The position numbers and the translations under genes are program-made. From Tethya wilhelma (lineage: Eukaryota > Porifera > Demospongiae > Tethyida > Tethyidae), in the NCBI GenBank assembly GCA_964030475.1, contig CAXIPT010000003.1:11300295-11364294 (forward strand): a stretch of DNA of 64,000 bases, read 5' to 3'. Positions within the stretch are counted from its first letter, which is position 1. Each line of letters opens with the position of its first letter. The notes under the pieces are model-generated. The model ran no database searches, was not told the DNA's origin, and saw nothing but the letters and a program-made list of their open reading frames with translations. Of the stretch, positions 36,901 through 46,962 are shown piece after piece.

Positions 36901-37605
36901 TTAATTCTACAATATTACCATAATGAAATTCTAAGCCATAATATATATATAGCTTATTACATATGCACAGAAATTATGCATGATACCACAGAAAATCAAG
37001 TCACAGAAAGAGTAAACAGAATCTTCTGTAAATGGTTTTATCCTGAGAATTCATATCTCAATCACAACAATAATCATACGTACGGTAGTATGTATGTATA
37101 GTAGGAATGGGCCGACTATCCCATAGACACAACTTACAAAATGTTGGTCGCTATAAAAATCTAGTCAAACAAAATTAAACCTTCAAAGTTGCTCAGAGGC
37201 TCTCACTGGCAGATCACAGCATGTAAGGCCTAAGGCTCACAAAAACTTTCCTCAGCACTCGTAGAGAGTGCTAGTGGGAAGCCACCATAGTACCATTTTT
37301 GTTCTCTAACGTATTTACGTACGTACATTCCTTGATACTCGTTTTGATCATAAATATGCCTAAACAAAAAGTAGAAAGCTTTGAAACTTAGTGTATAAAT
37401 TCATGTATACTACAATCAGCCATCTTGTAGGTAGAGTTCAAAGGTCATTGTCCACGTGACATTATTATGCGCATGTGCATTAGCCTCTTCCAGCATAATA
37501 AAGCTGTTGTAGTTGCTACTCAAGCTTTTTGTAGTGACTAACCAGTCTCTGATAGTCTCCACACTGTAGTGTTGAAAAAAGTTAATGAACAAGTAGTAAA
37601 AATTT

Positions 37606-37685
<80 letters not shown>

Positions 37686-38684
37686 GTTGCAGTTGAGTAC
37701 ACTCGTGTCTCTCTCCACCCTATAGAAGGACAGGATGGATCTGACTACATCAATGCCAACTACATCACTGTAAGTCTGTTGATTGTGTGTATGTGTGTGA
37801 GGTTGCTAGGTTGCTAGGTACTCTATTGAGCTAGATCCTTTTTTTTTCTATCCCTGATATGCAACTGGGAAAAAAAGGTTGCATGATAAGAAAGTTTAGC
37901 TCAGTAGACTAGGTTACTGGGATACTTCACCACCATTTAGTTGGTTCTGTGTAAAATTTTTGTTTGTGTTTTGAGTGGGCATTCTTGTAGCTAGCTAACC
38001 TATCAGCCCACAGCCAGCTAGACTACACTGTGAAGACTTTCAGTGTCTGACAGCCACTCTCACAGCTGTGGCTGTTGGACACAGTCTACAGTTGTGGGTT
38101 CTCCGATTACCAGCCTCCAGCAGTCAGTTCCACCACCAAAGTAAATAACTATTAAAAAACTATTTATTTTTCCTATAAACATGACTTGTCCACTCTGGGG
38201 CTCCATGATCAAAGACCATACTAAGTTTGGTTTCATGTCAATTGAAAGTTCACTGGAGTGTAAACTTTTTCTTGCCTCGCTATGGCTTGTATCATAACAG
38301 TCTTCACCTTTTGGTTTGGTTGACACACACTTACAGGGAATTTCGAGAATTGAGAATTTTTGAAAACTACATCTCATCGTTGTAGTTATCATTAGATTTA
38401 TAGCTTTGGGAATTATCAACGTCCGATAGCTGTACCTACATGTATATAGTGCATATGTATTGCTGCCTACAATATGGTCATAGCTACCTAGTAGTATGTA
38501 TATGTGGAGATATACGGTATACGTTAGTTTTAAGGCTAACAATACGTAAACATGATCACCCTAAGTACACCACAAACATGCAGTATACACGGAACAAAGC
38601 TTACCCATTTCTTAAGTATGGATTAGTGCTTTCACAGTTTTTCTTTCAACTTGATATTAAAATTTCATAACGCTCTTTCTCCAG

Positions 38685-38717
<33 letters not shown>

Positions 38718-40127
38718 TCACACATGCTCATTCATGTAATTGCACATAATTGCAGGGGCCTGACGATGAAGTGACGTACATTGCCGCCCAAGGTCCCCTC
38801 CCAGGCACAGTGCAAGACTTCTGGAGGATGCTCTGGTACCACAACATTGAGGTGAGGAGGAACAGGGGAGAGGGAACGGGGGAGAGGGAGGGGGGACGGC
38901 ATTTTGATGTCAGAGTCAGTAGTGGTATGGACAGTATTTTGTGTATACGCTTTCAGTATAAAATTAAAACACACAGTTTACTGCATGATACAATGGAAAT
39001 GTCAACTATGTGGTGAATGTGGATAGACATTGCACTCGTTGAATGATACATAATTTATGTGAGCAAGTACATACATTTTCAGATGCTCAAGTGTATACAT
39101 AGTACACGTGTATTGCCAACTTCGATATGATTTAGTTATTTTATGGGTGTTTAGTCACAAATTGATAATAGTTGTTAGCTACGCTAGCTACCTGTCACCC
39201 AATCAGTCAGGGTCTTCTGAAGTTCATGTGCATTGCCACCATCTTTGGTGATGCTCCCTTCCTGAAGCTGCACTCATGGAACTTGTCTCTGCAGACAAGA
39301 CTTCCCATAACTCCTTGTTCAATAACACATCGTGCCAAACAACAAGCCTTGCAGCTACATGTAGCTGGCTAGCCATGTGGCCTTGTAACAGAACATATTT
39401 TTGCAACTACCAGACGTGATCACGAGAATATATTCGTTAACTTCCTATAATATTTCTCCTAACTGGCTGAAAGTTTAACCTCAATCCCAGGCCCTTCCCT
39501 TTCCTTTGCTGTTTCTTTTTGCCAAAAAAGCGCAGTAAGGTCCCTTGCTCTTTCTTCCTCTCTAGAGAGGGGAAGGCCTGGGAACAAGACTACTGAGAGT
39601 CTGCAAATCTACAAGTTCAAATTTACCTAGAAGCTGTTTATATTTCTATGGAATTTGGGAAAATGGCTGACCCAAAAGACACCAGATCTATACTCATGCA
39701 CATATATTATGATGAATCATCAGATTGTTGTTTTGCAAAAAGCATGACATAGGTACTTTTCTCTTTCCCTCGATCCATACCCATATCATACTCATCTTAC
39801 AGATTGTGGTGATGGCGTGCAGAGAGGTGGAGATGGGGAAGAAGAAATGTGAGAGATACTGGCCCAACCTCCGGGAGAGTAAGATGTACGGGTCTGTTCA
39901 AGTTACCACGGTAAGCATTTGCATGGAGGGGGGAAACACTCACACTCACTGCATGGTCATCATTATGACAATATTTGATTCACTGGGTAATAGATATGCT
40001 ATGATTGTTGTGTTCTCAGGTAAAGGAAATAAGTGTATCCAACGATTTTGTGATAAGAGATTTGAAGGCTGAGTGTCAAGGAGTAAGTCAGTGATCATCT
40101 TCATGCGTTTATTTTCCATAATCCTTT

Positions 40128-40181
<54 letters not shown>

Positions 40182-43100
40182 GGAAGAGCAGACCATCCGT
40201 CAGTACCACTATGCTGCGTGGCCAGACCATGGGAAGCCCAAGTCGTGCGAACCCATCATCAGAATGATAGAGAAAGTCCACCTAGACAGGAAGAGGCTGG
40301 AGGTGCCCATTGCAGTTCACTGCAGGTAGGTATCATATGGCTTCAGGGAGACAGAGTGTGTTCTGAGGGAAGGAAAAAGTGAAATCATGTCTGCTGTAGT
40401 GGTCTATTTGTGTAAAGAAGTTTATATTCATCTGTAGCCTCGTTCCCAGGCTCCTCCTTCGCAAATATTTTCTCTGCTTCCTTATTTTCGAAGAAAATAT
40501 TCGCAAAGGAGAAGACTGGGAACGAGGCTAATTCATCTGTCATTGATGGTAGCCTCATACCCAGGCTCTCAAGTACGTACATGTACACAAGACCAATACA
40601 GGAAACCACATGGTATTTTAGGCATGCATGCATAATATACAAGATAATATTGGAGTCCATACTCCTCTTTGACATTTTACTCATGGAAAGGAAGGGGTCT
40701 GGGTTTAATGTAAGGTCAAAGGAGAGAGCCTGGGTACGAGGCTACATTGATGCCTCTCTCTGTCATAATTATGTGTCTTTCTCTCTTTCTTTTCTCTCTC
40801 CCCTTCAGTGCTGGATGTGGTAGGACAGGGACCATCCTTGCCATTGATATCGCAAGGACCATGATCTTAACAAAGGTACATTTATGTGTGCTATTGTCTG
40901 TCAATGTGCATGCATCATCTTATCAGTAACCATGGTTACAGACGGTCCCTGAGAAGCTGTCGGTCCATACCATCGTGGAGAAGATGAGGCAACAGAGACC
41001 GGCCATGGTGCAGGCCAAGGACCAGTACCTCTTTGTCTACCTGGCTGTGGTGGAGCTGTGCAGGAGGGCGCTGGGGATACAGCCAGACCTTCCGGAGAAA
41101 CCTTCTCCAGTTCAACCGGTGAGAGAGAGAGAGAGAGAGAGGTTCATTTTGAGGTAGTTTTAAGATTATTTAGATAGCTAGTCATCTTGTCAATGTGTTT
41201 TTGTCTGTATATTTGTATTTTAACTCAAACTACATGTACATTCACAGACAGTGTGAATGTACAGTACATGTATGTTTAGATAGCCTCATTCCTAGTCTTT
41301 ACTTTGCTTTCTCTGATCTGGGCATGAGGCTATGTACAGTACATTTGCTGTATGACTGTATGTTTGTATGTTTGCATATGCTCTTGTACACATATACGCA
41401 TCATTATCGTTTCTCCATCTTCCTGTCGTCTCGATTCCTCCTGTGACCGACCTGCTCTTTAAATAGAGGGATCCGTACAAGGCAAGCCAGAGTGAAAAAA
41501 ATATCGTCATGACAAAAAGTGTAGTTGGCAGGTCACAATATTTTTGAATATTTATGACCAACCCAAGACACAATGTGATTGTATTATCAAACACACTGAG
41601 ACATATGACTATTCGTATAGCTTCATAAACCAGGCCGTTCGAGTCCCCATGTGCTTTTCAATAAGCAAAGTGGGGGAGGCCTGGTTTACGAGGCTAGACC
41701 ATACACACACTGTATGCTTGCTATACTGGTAGCTACACACAATAGGAAACACTGTGAATCTAGGTATATTGACCGTGGGCTTTTGTTTGGGATATAATGA
41801 GCATTTGTGAAGACAATAATATATGCACATTAGATTCTTGTTTGGTAGTTAATAATTGCCCCCCCAGGCACAAATTGCCTCAGACTTGTGGCAGTAATTG
41901 ATGTAGGTTGATATTACAATATATCTTGGCCCATAACATTTAGAGCCTAGCCAACTGCAGTCTAAACTGTTTTCAAGATTAGTTGATTGTCTCCAAAGTT
42001 TTATAATCTTGCTTTGAATTTATCGTGTGTGTGTGTGTGTGTGTATGTGTTGCAGTGGGTGGTATAGTGTTTTTGTATAGGCCTGTGATTTTATACGATA
42101 CATAAACAATCTCTCGTCAGAAACGCAATCAGTTACCGTGTAAACCGTACATGTGTGTGTTTGTAAACAAGGTAATTGTAGGCAGTGTGCTCTAATTGGA
42201 ATGCAATGTGTGTGTATATATGGGCACCATAATTCACGATACAGTCAGAGTTTAAAGTGGCGTGTAGAGTTTGAGAAGATGCTAGCTATCGTAGATAGTT
42301 GTGTCAAAAGTGTTTGATTCTGAAACTAAAGCTCTATCAGTGTATGTCAGCGATTGAATTATGTTTGCCTTTATAAGTTTCTGTAAAAACAAAGATGTTA
42401 GGCCTGTATTCATTGATGTTACTTCTTTGTTATTATGCTAGATTAAACTTACTGTTTACCATTGTAGAATTAATATTGAGTTTCTCAAAAAAAATTTCTT
42501 TACTGTACAGTATGCGATACTGCATGATTCTTGTTGAAGTCTATCATGCAGTACATACACAGTACTGCACATTTCTATGTATAAGCATATGATATTGTTA
42601 TTTAGCTACAATGTACTGTTCAAAGTGAATGTGTAGTACCAGTACTAGTGTGTACACTGTGTACTGGCTTCCTAGATGCATGAATTGCTCTGTGGTATTC
42701 ATTGACTGGTCAGTGTCCATCACGTGCCATGCAATATACGTGAGCTAGCTAAAATATTATGTTTTGTGTCGGAGATGTTTGTAACATGAACTTCAAAATT
42801 GTAAGTGTGTGGACTTAATTATATGAATTTATTCTCAAGTACTTGCTTTTTAGTTTCTTATGTTCAATATTTCTCTCTATTTAACAGAGAACTGAGAGTC
42901 CTTACGAGAACCTTGCCATCAAAGCGGCAGACACCCCTCGTAGTGCATCTCAGTCTCCCCAACCTCCTAATGGTGACACGCCCACTTTGAATGAGGACCA
43001 CCAAAGCCTTGCCCCGCCCCCTGTCCCCCACTCTCGTAGGAACAAAGCGCCTGTCGACAGTAATGAACCCATAGCCCCTCCTCGTACGAAGGGAGGCTAC

Positions 43101-45537
43101 GAAAACGTCGAACCGAAAAACAAACCGAAGCCACCTCAACCACCAGGAAAATCCCCTCCCATTGCTAGGAAACCGGTCACGAGAACGACGAGCAATAACG
43201 GTCTTACGAAAATGAACACCACTTCTTCTTCCTCATTGACGGCCGGTGGAGATGAAATGTACGAAAATTTGAAGGCAAAGCAGTCGCCCGTGCCAGCTCC
43301 AAGGAGGCAGTCTAGCCAAGAGCCACCCGGCAATGGTAGACCAAAGCAACCCTCTCCACTGCCTCTTAGGAAGCCACCACAGCTTCCCGATAGAGGGACC
43401 AGTCCGGTAAACAGACCTCTACCCCCTGCACCCCTCCCGAAACATCCCTCGCCCGAACCCGTACGGAAATTTCCCCCGGATGTTCCCTCACGAGAAAAGA
43501 CCCCCTCGCATACTTCCACACCGAATCGATCAAATCGTTCGTCCATAACTTCGAATCAGAATGAACCTATAGTCGGCGACTCTATGTACAGCACTGTGGA
43601 TATGTCACAGATTACAGACACTGGACCGCCCATCATGGTGGTGAGTGGAGAGACAGGGAAACAAGCTCCTCTGGACCGAGTCGAGAAGGAGCTGGAGAAG
43701 AAGGAACAGCAACAGCAGCAGTTGAATAGTAGCGTCAGTAGCAAGACCAGCATTGCTGAATTGGTGAGTGGGAGAAAGAAGGGGCTAGTGAATGATATGT
43801 AGTTGTAGCTAGTAGGTAATGTATTGAGAGAAATACTGAGGTCATTTTGATGTGGATATCATCTTCTGGTCATTACTTTTATTGCATATGCGTCTATTGT
43901 CTAGCCTTGTTCCCAGGCTCTGTGCTTTTTTGCAAAAAAAGAGCTAAGAGAGGGGCCTGGGATTGAGACTCTCTATTGTCAGTTTGTAAATAAATTGTTG
44001 GCATTATTATTTTAATGTAAGTATAAGATCCTTCGTGTCACAGTGTGTGTAGAATGTTCGATACCGGTATTTTGAACTCTGTCTATACACACACTTTCCC
44101 TCAGATTATGATGCAACTGGATGATGACATTCTAGCGAGTGTGGATGAAGAGCCTGATCCACCACGTCTACCAACCCCTCCCCCTCCTCAACGCCCAGGA
44201 CTGGAAGACTCCTTTGATGAAATACCTCCTGACATTCCACGAAGAACCACTGCAAGTCTAGAGTTGATAGACGAACCAGCAAAGGTTGGAAGAGAGAAGC
44301 CGAAGAAGACGGGCAAAGAGAAGGAGCAGTTTGAGTTTCAAGGAACCTATGATGTTGTGGGAGCTTCAAGCTCTGACGGTGTCTATGAACACCCACTTCC
44401 AAGTGAGTGTACAGTACAATATTAGCCTCGTAAGCCAGACCCTTCCCGCGCACTTTAACGGGAAGGTCTGGTTTAAGAGGCTAATATTATATACTGTGTA
44501 GTCCTGGACCACCATGTTGCTTGCTGCAGTTTGCTTGGTTTGAACAGTGTGATGTGTGTCGACCCATGTATTGGTGTGTAGGCTATGATCGTTGCCTCTC
44601 TCTCTCACACACACACACACACAGTTAACCAGAGTCAGCCTCTCACCAGCAGTGTTCCCACCCCCTCGTCCTCCTCGTCATCGGGGGGCAGGTCCTCTCA
44701 GTCCCCCGTCAAGTCAAACACCTCCCCCACCAAATCCAAGACAGCTACATCAGGTGGATTGAAAATTATGGGAAAGAAATTTTTCAGTCGCAGTACCAAG
44801 GTACATGGGTGGGCTAGCTATAGTATTATAGGAGTATATGTGAGAAATAAAACTCTAATGTACTGTGAAGAATATGGAGCTTCAAATCATTCTATTGTGA
44901 TTGTCTGTCGGCTTGTTTTTTTTGTTGTTTTTTTTTCAGGAGAAAAAGAAAGTTACTTCGTCAGACATCAGTGGTCCAGTTGGAAGCATGGGTGAGTGTG
45001 TATAGACACTTTAAATGTATTCATACATACATATATACATAATACACACACACTTGCATACACTTGCAGTCAAGTCCAACAGTGATCATGGTTTATCTTC
45101 TGCCAATTCTGAGCCGAAATCAAAGCAACAGCCACAGCAGATTACACCTAGGACATCACTTAACATGGACAGATTCAAATTTCCTGGTGAATTAGGTAAG
45201 CTATCAGACTAACCTTACTCAACACCACACATTAAAAACAGCATTGTAAACCAATCCCAAAGAAAATGAGCTTAGTTTTTCTCGGCTTTTGTCCCAGTAA
45301 AGATTATATTGTGAATTTCTCCATTTTTTGTTCTTCTGTGGTCTAGCATGCAAAGAGAAAGAGGGCCTAGTTCAATCTATAGATTAGCTGCTGTAGGTTT
45401 TGTGAATTTGTCAAAGCTAAATAATTTTGCACTCGACCTCTTTCTTTACAGGTTATGGTATTCGTATTGGTAGACCTCATGGTCCTCGTCAGGAACCTCA
45501 ACACTGGAAGATACATGCAATAACGAACAGAGCATGA
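31067..45537 (+). CDS. PEST-family non-receptor protein tyrosine phosphatase (PTPN12/18/22 type)
   Basis: Exons seen: 31067-31186, 31848-31924 (or its identical copy 37693-37769), 38756-38851, 39803-39910, 40020-40082, 40183-40325, 40809-40875, 40942-41118, 42888-43763, 44105-44402, 44625-44800, 44940-44991, 45070-45195, 45452-45537. It removes phosphate from tyrosines in cytosolic signalling complexes. The catalytic domain shows [11 protein letters not shown], the WPD loop AAWPDHGKP, the P-loop [11 protein letters not shown] with catalytic Cys, and the Q-loop region. A long Pro-rich tail has several YENL/YEN-type sites and PPxxP stretches. The last exon, [19 protein letters not shown], matches the C-terminal homology motif of PTP-PEST (GFGNRxxKPKGPRxPPxxW). 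An exon for the NRYKDILP region is missing: exon 1 ends in phase 0, yet the next exon starts in phase 1. AATAAA is at about 45,778. Confidence 0.87.
31807..32729. repeat. Segment duplicated in the PTP gene, copy 1
   Basis: From the CA run and the acceptor gttgcag through an exon (31848-31924) and downstream intron to 32,729, this matches 37,652-38,574 at a fixed offset of 5845. Copy 1 ends exactly at an ambiguous base 'n' (32,730) followed by a GT run. Copy 2 continues into the next PTP exon. Confidence 0.9.
32730..32797. repeat. Sequence gap base plus GT microsatellite
   Basis: A single 'n' is followed by about 66 bp of GT. The unknown base marks a join or low-quality position in the assembly and coincides with the end of the duplicated segment. 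Confidence 0.9.
33179..33236. repeat. GA microsatellite
   Basis: About 58 bp of pure GA repeat in the inserted block. The surrounding 32,800-33,470 shows no coding exon that I can identify. Confidence 0.9.
33504..34630 (+). CDS. SLC4-type bicarbonate transporter, C-terminal two exons only
   Basis: Exon 33504-33822 follows (CA)n-cag and exon 34025-34630 follows ctccag; the join keeps frame and ends at TAA 34628-34630. About 307 aa. Recognisable SLC4 landmarks: REQRVT (first Arg split by the intron), [33 protein letters not shown], and [20 protein letters not shown]. These cover the last membrane helices and the cytosolic tail of an anion exchanger or Na/HCO3 cotransporter. The tail (about 170 aa, acidic then Ser-rich) is poorly conserved. 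No upstream exons are present in the window, so it is a 3' fragment, either displaced by rearrangement or misplaced in assembly. Confidence 0.85.
33833..33907. repeat. GT/GA compound microsatellite
   Basis: About 40 bp GT followed by 36 bp GA, starting ten bases inside the intron after the donor of the SLC4 exon. Confidence 0.88.
34631..35080. other. AT-rich 3' flank of the SLC4 fragment
   Basis: No gene seen. A possible ATTAAA signal lies at about 34,823. The sequence is strongly AT-rich up to the palindrome at 35,081. Confidence 0.4.
35081..35133. repeat. Perfect 23 bp inverted repeat
   Basis: Arm 35081-35103 (gttcaaccatagataatata then gca) is the exact reverse complement of 35111-35133, with spacer ggggaac. 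A related core, ccatagataata/tatctatgg, recurs at about 58,192-58,258. Probably a small foldback element. Confidence 0.85.
35142..35770 (+). pseudogene. Decayed PMS2-like (MutL) N-terminal fragment
   Basis: First piece, 35142-35261: ATG then [21 protein letters not shown] matches the PMS2 start, but the catalytic ELVENSLDAGA motif is destroyed ([13 protein letters not shown], stop). Second piece, from about 35573 after a good acceptor: [26 protein letters not shown] is clearly MutL. The next motif, FGFRGEALSSL in active proteins, reads [11 protein letters not shown]. No further exons follow. The loss of both ATPase motifs and the stop argue for a pseudogene. Confidence 0.8.
36001..36043. repeat. 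Perfect hairpin, 16 bp arms
   Basis: taagtgggcagcactc (36001-36016) is the exact reverse complement of 36028-36043, with an 11 nt spacer. The neighbourhood 35,771-36,600 contains no coding region that I can support. Confidence 0.85.
36604..36795. mobile_element. Short inverted-repeat element, GCGGGAA family, copy 3
   Basis: Starts tgtatagcggggaagtttcg and ends gaaagtttcccactctactg. It shares ATCCGCAAAAGTTAAACCGC and ATTCTCCATAACATAT with the copies at about 19,043 and 21,694. It lies in the block that interrupts the PTP gene. Confidence 0.68.
37096..37326. repeat. ~230 bp dispersed repeat, inverted relative to 19,985-20,225
   Basis: tagtaggaatgggccgacta ... gtgggaagccaccatagtac is the reverse complement of the segment inside the gene 5 intron element. 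Similarity is high but not complete. The following 37,327-37,608 has nothing recognised. Confidence 0.75.
37609..37684. repeat. CA microsatellite abutting a splice acceptor
   Basis: About 76 bp of CA ending in ccgttgcag, the acceptor of the duplicated PTP exon. Confidence 0.9.
37652..38574. repeat. Segment duplicated in the PTP gene, copy 2
   Basis: Matches 31,807-32,729 without visible difference apart from microsatellite length. It includes exon 37693-37769. Only this copy is contiguous with the downstream exon 38756-38851, so it is probably the genuine location. Confidence 0.9.
39487..39596. mobile_element. TAGCCTC-family hairpin element in PTP intron
   Basis: Imperfect inverted repeat: atcccaggcccttcccttt ... 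gaggggaaggcctgggaac. No coding potential. Confidence 0.6.
40131..40182. repeat. CT microsatellite forming a polypyrimidine tract
   Basis: About 50 bp of CT ends directly in ctag, the acceptor of PTP exon 40183-40325, so the repeat itself serves as the pyrimidine tract. Confidence 0.9.
40434..40744. mobile_element. Two adjacent TAGCCTC-family inverted-repeat elements
   Basis: 40,434-40,530 has gtagcctcgttcccaggct at one end and actgggaacgaggcta at the other, with a central palindrome around TTTTCGAAGAAAATATTCGC. 40,550-40,744 has tagcctcatacccaggctct and agagcctgggtacgaggcta. Both lie in the intron between PTP exons 40183-40325 and 40809-40875. Confidence 0.75.
41281..41332. mobile_element. 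TAGCCTC-family hairpin, 52 bp
   Basis: tagcctcattcctagtcttt paired with gatctgggcatgaggcta. A minimal copy, in the intron after PTP exon 40942-41118. Confidence 0.6.
41618..41696. mobile_element. TAGCCTC-family hairpin, 79 bp
   Basis: tagcttcataaaccaggcc paired with ggcctggtttacgaggcta, same intron as the 41,281 copy. Confidence 0.65.
43902..43970. mobile_element. TAGCCTC-family hairpin, 69 bp
   Basis: tagccttgttcccaggctct paired with gggcctgggattgagac, with a central gcttttttgcaaaaaaagagc palindrome. In the intron after PTP exon 42888-43763. Confidence 0.6.
44421..44486. mobile_element. TAGCCTC-family hairpin next to a PTP donor site
   Basis: attagcctcgtaagccagac pairs with gtctggtttaagaggctaat, and the centre ccttcccg pairs with cgggaagg. 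It starts about 18 bp after the donor of exon 44105-44402. Confidence 0.7.
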
Positions 45538-46367
45538 GATTGTGACAATCACCCACCCATCATCACAGACTCACACTACTATTCATTGATAAATTATTCA
45601 AGTTTATTATATAGCTCTCTTTATTTCTTTGTGGTTTGAGTTTTCATCTTTGTATTCATACATACACGTATAATATGTGTGGCCTGTTCTTATTTTGTGA
45701 AATGCATGTATGTTAGTACTTGTGTCTTACTATGTGTGTGTGTGTGTGTGTGTGTAGCTATGTAGGTTTTTATTGTACAATAAATTGATAGTCAATGACT
45801 TATCAGCTTTTGTACCACATTTTGCTGTTGTTTGCACAGGCATTTGTTTAGCACTTTTAATAATTATTAAAGATTTATGACTTGAAGTATATATGTATTA
45901 TATTATAACCAACTGTCAATAATTATTAATAATTATTGTTGAAACTTAAAAACCTCTTTTTTTTGGAGCTATTATACAATCAGGCTAACATCAACTGAAT
46001 TCACAGGTTGAGATGAGAGCCTTCAAAGCAGCTACCAAAAATTAAGACAAAAATTAGAGATGACAAACAAAACATAACCTAAAAAAGAAAGTTGTGATGC
46101 AGATCAAATATTCTCAGCCCTGACAAAATATGCTAGGAATTGCACAACACACAGAACTAAGACAGGATATACACATGACCAAAATATAAATAAACATGAG
46201 CGAATCACACCACACGAAGTCAGTGCGATCATAGAATGACTAGAAGAAAAAATAAAGGTAACAGTTTGAGAAGTTAAAAAATTTTGTGAACATGTAATGG
46301 GATCCCACACTGTACAATTCTCTAGAGAGAATTTGTCCCTTTTTCTGTGCAGGCTCCCAACTTAACG
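45538..46367. other. 3' flank of PTP gene, AT-rich spacer
   Basis: AATAAA at about 45,778 fits the PTP polyadenylation signal. A short GT run lies at 45,735-45,755. No other gene is supported. Confidence 0.5.
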
Positions 46368-46580
46368 TCATCCATACGACTCATAACCGTAGCGATCCAA
46401 GTTGCGATAAGCTTCATCCTCTTCCTTTTGTCTACGCAACTCCTGCTTGCTTGGCCTACCACACGAAGCTGCTGGCACCCCACCATTTTGGACCCCCTCT
46501 TTCTTCTCCTCCTCATCACCTCCTTTGCCAAAACACTTGGCAATTTTGTGGCCTACCCATTCACAGGCCGATATGATCAT
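46368..46580 (-). CDS. Putative small protein, 70 aa, unknown
   Basis: A single open frame from ATG 46580: MIISACEWVGHKIAKCFGKG, then an acidic/Lys stretch (GDEEEKKEG), then a charged C-terminal part ending RYGYESYG. It lies head-to-head with the TatD gene, 382 bp between start codons. An amphipathic Cys-containing N terminus could be membrane-associated. I do not recognise the family. It may be a chance frame or part of a longer spliced gene. Confidence 0.4.
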   Translation of the reverse strand: MIISACEWVGHKIAKCFGKGGDEEEKKEGVQNGGVPAASCGRPSKQELRRQKEEDEAYRNLDRYGYESYG

Positions 46581-46962
46581 TCAGCACATCTTGTCAGAGT
46601 CTAGGATTGATTGTGATCAGATCAGGTGGTTGATACAAACACTGATTTGGAGTCAATTAAGTATCAAAATCTACACGAAAAAATTGTGAAGAATGTATAT
46701 CAAAACTTATACATGAAATGAAATCCCGTTGACGCTACTCTGACAGCTAAGAGATCTAAGAGTAAATTAGGACTACTTCAGAACTTACTAGACTTACCAA
46801 ATTTTAGCTATTTCTTGAAGATATCACTGCTGATTTGCAACCTGTTGCTTTTTTTGTGCAAGGTTCAGCAGGATGTCACATGATGTTTACTACGTCTCCC
46901 TGAAATTACATAATCATTACGTAATGCACCCCTTAATTCGCGATTCGTGAATTAATGTGGAA

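Noticed and set aside
43136..43546. Gly/Arg-rich minus frame in the PTP tail
   Set aside because: Antisense of the Pro-rich coding exon of the phosphatase.
46347..46689. Plus-strand frames opposite the small 70 aa frame
   Set aside because: Leu/Ser/Pro-rich antisense frames with no domain or start context. The minus frame has a more natural composition.
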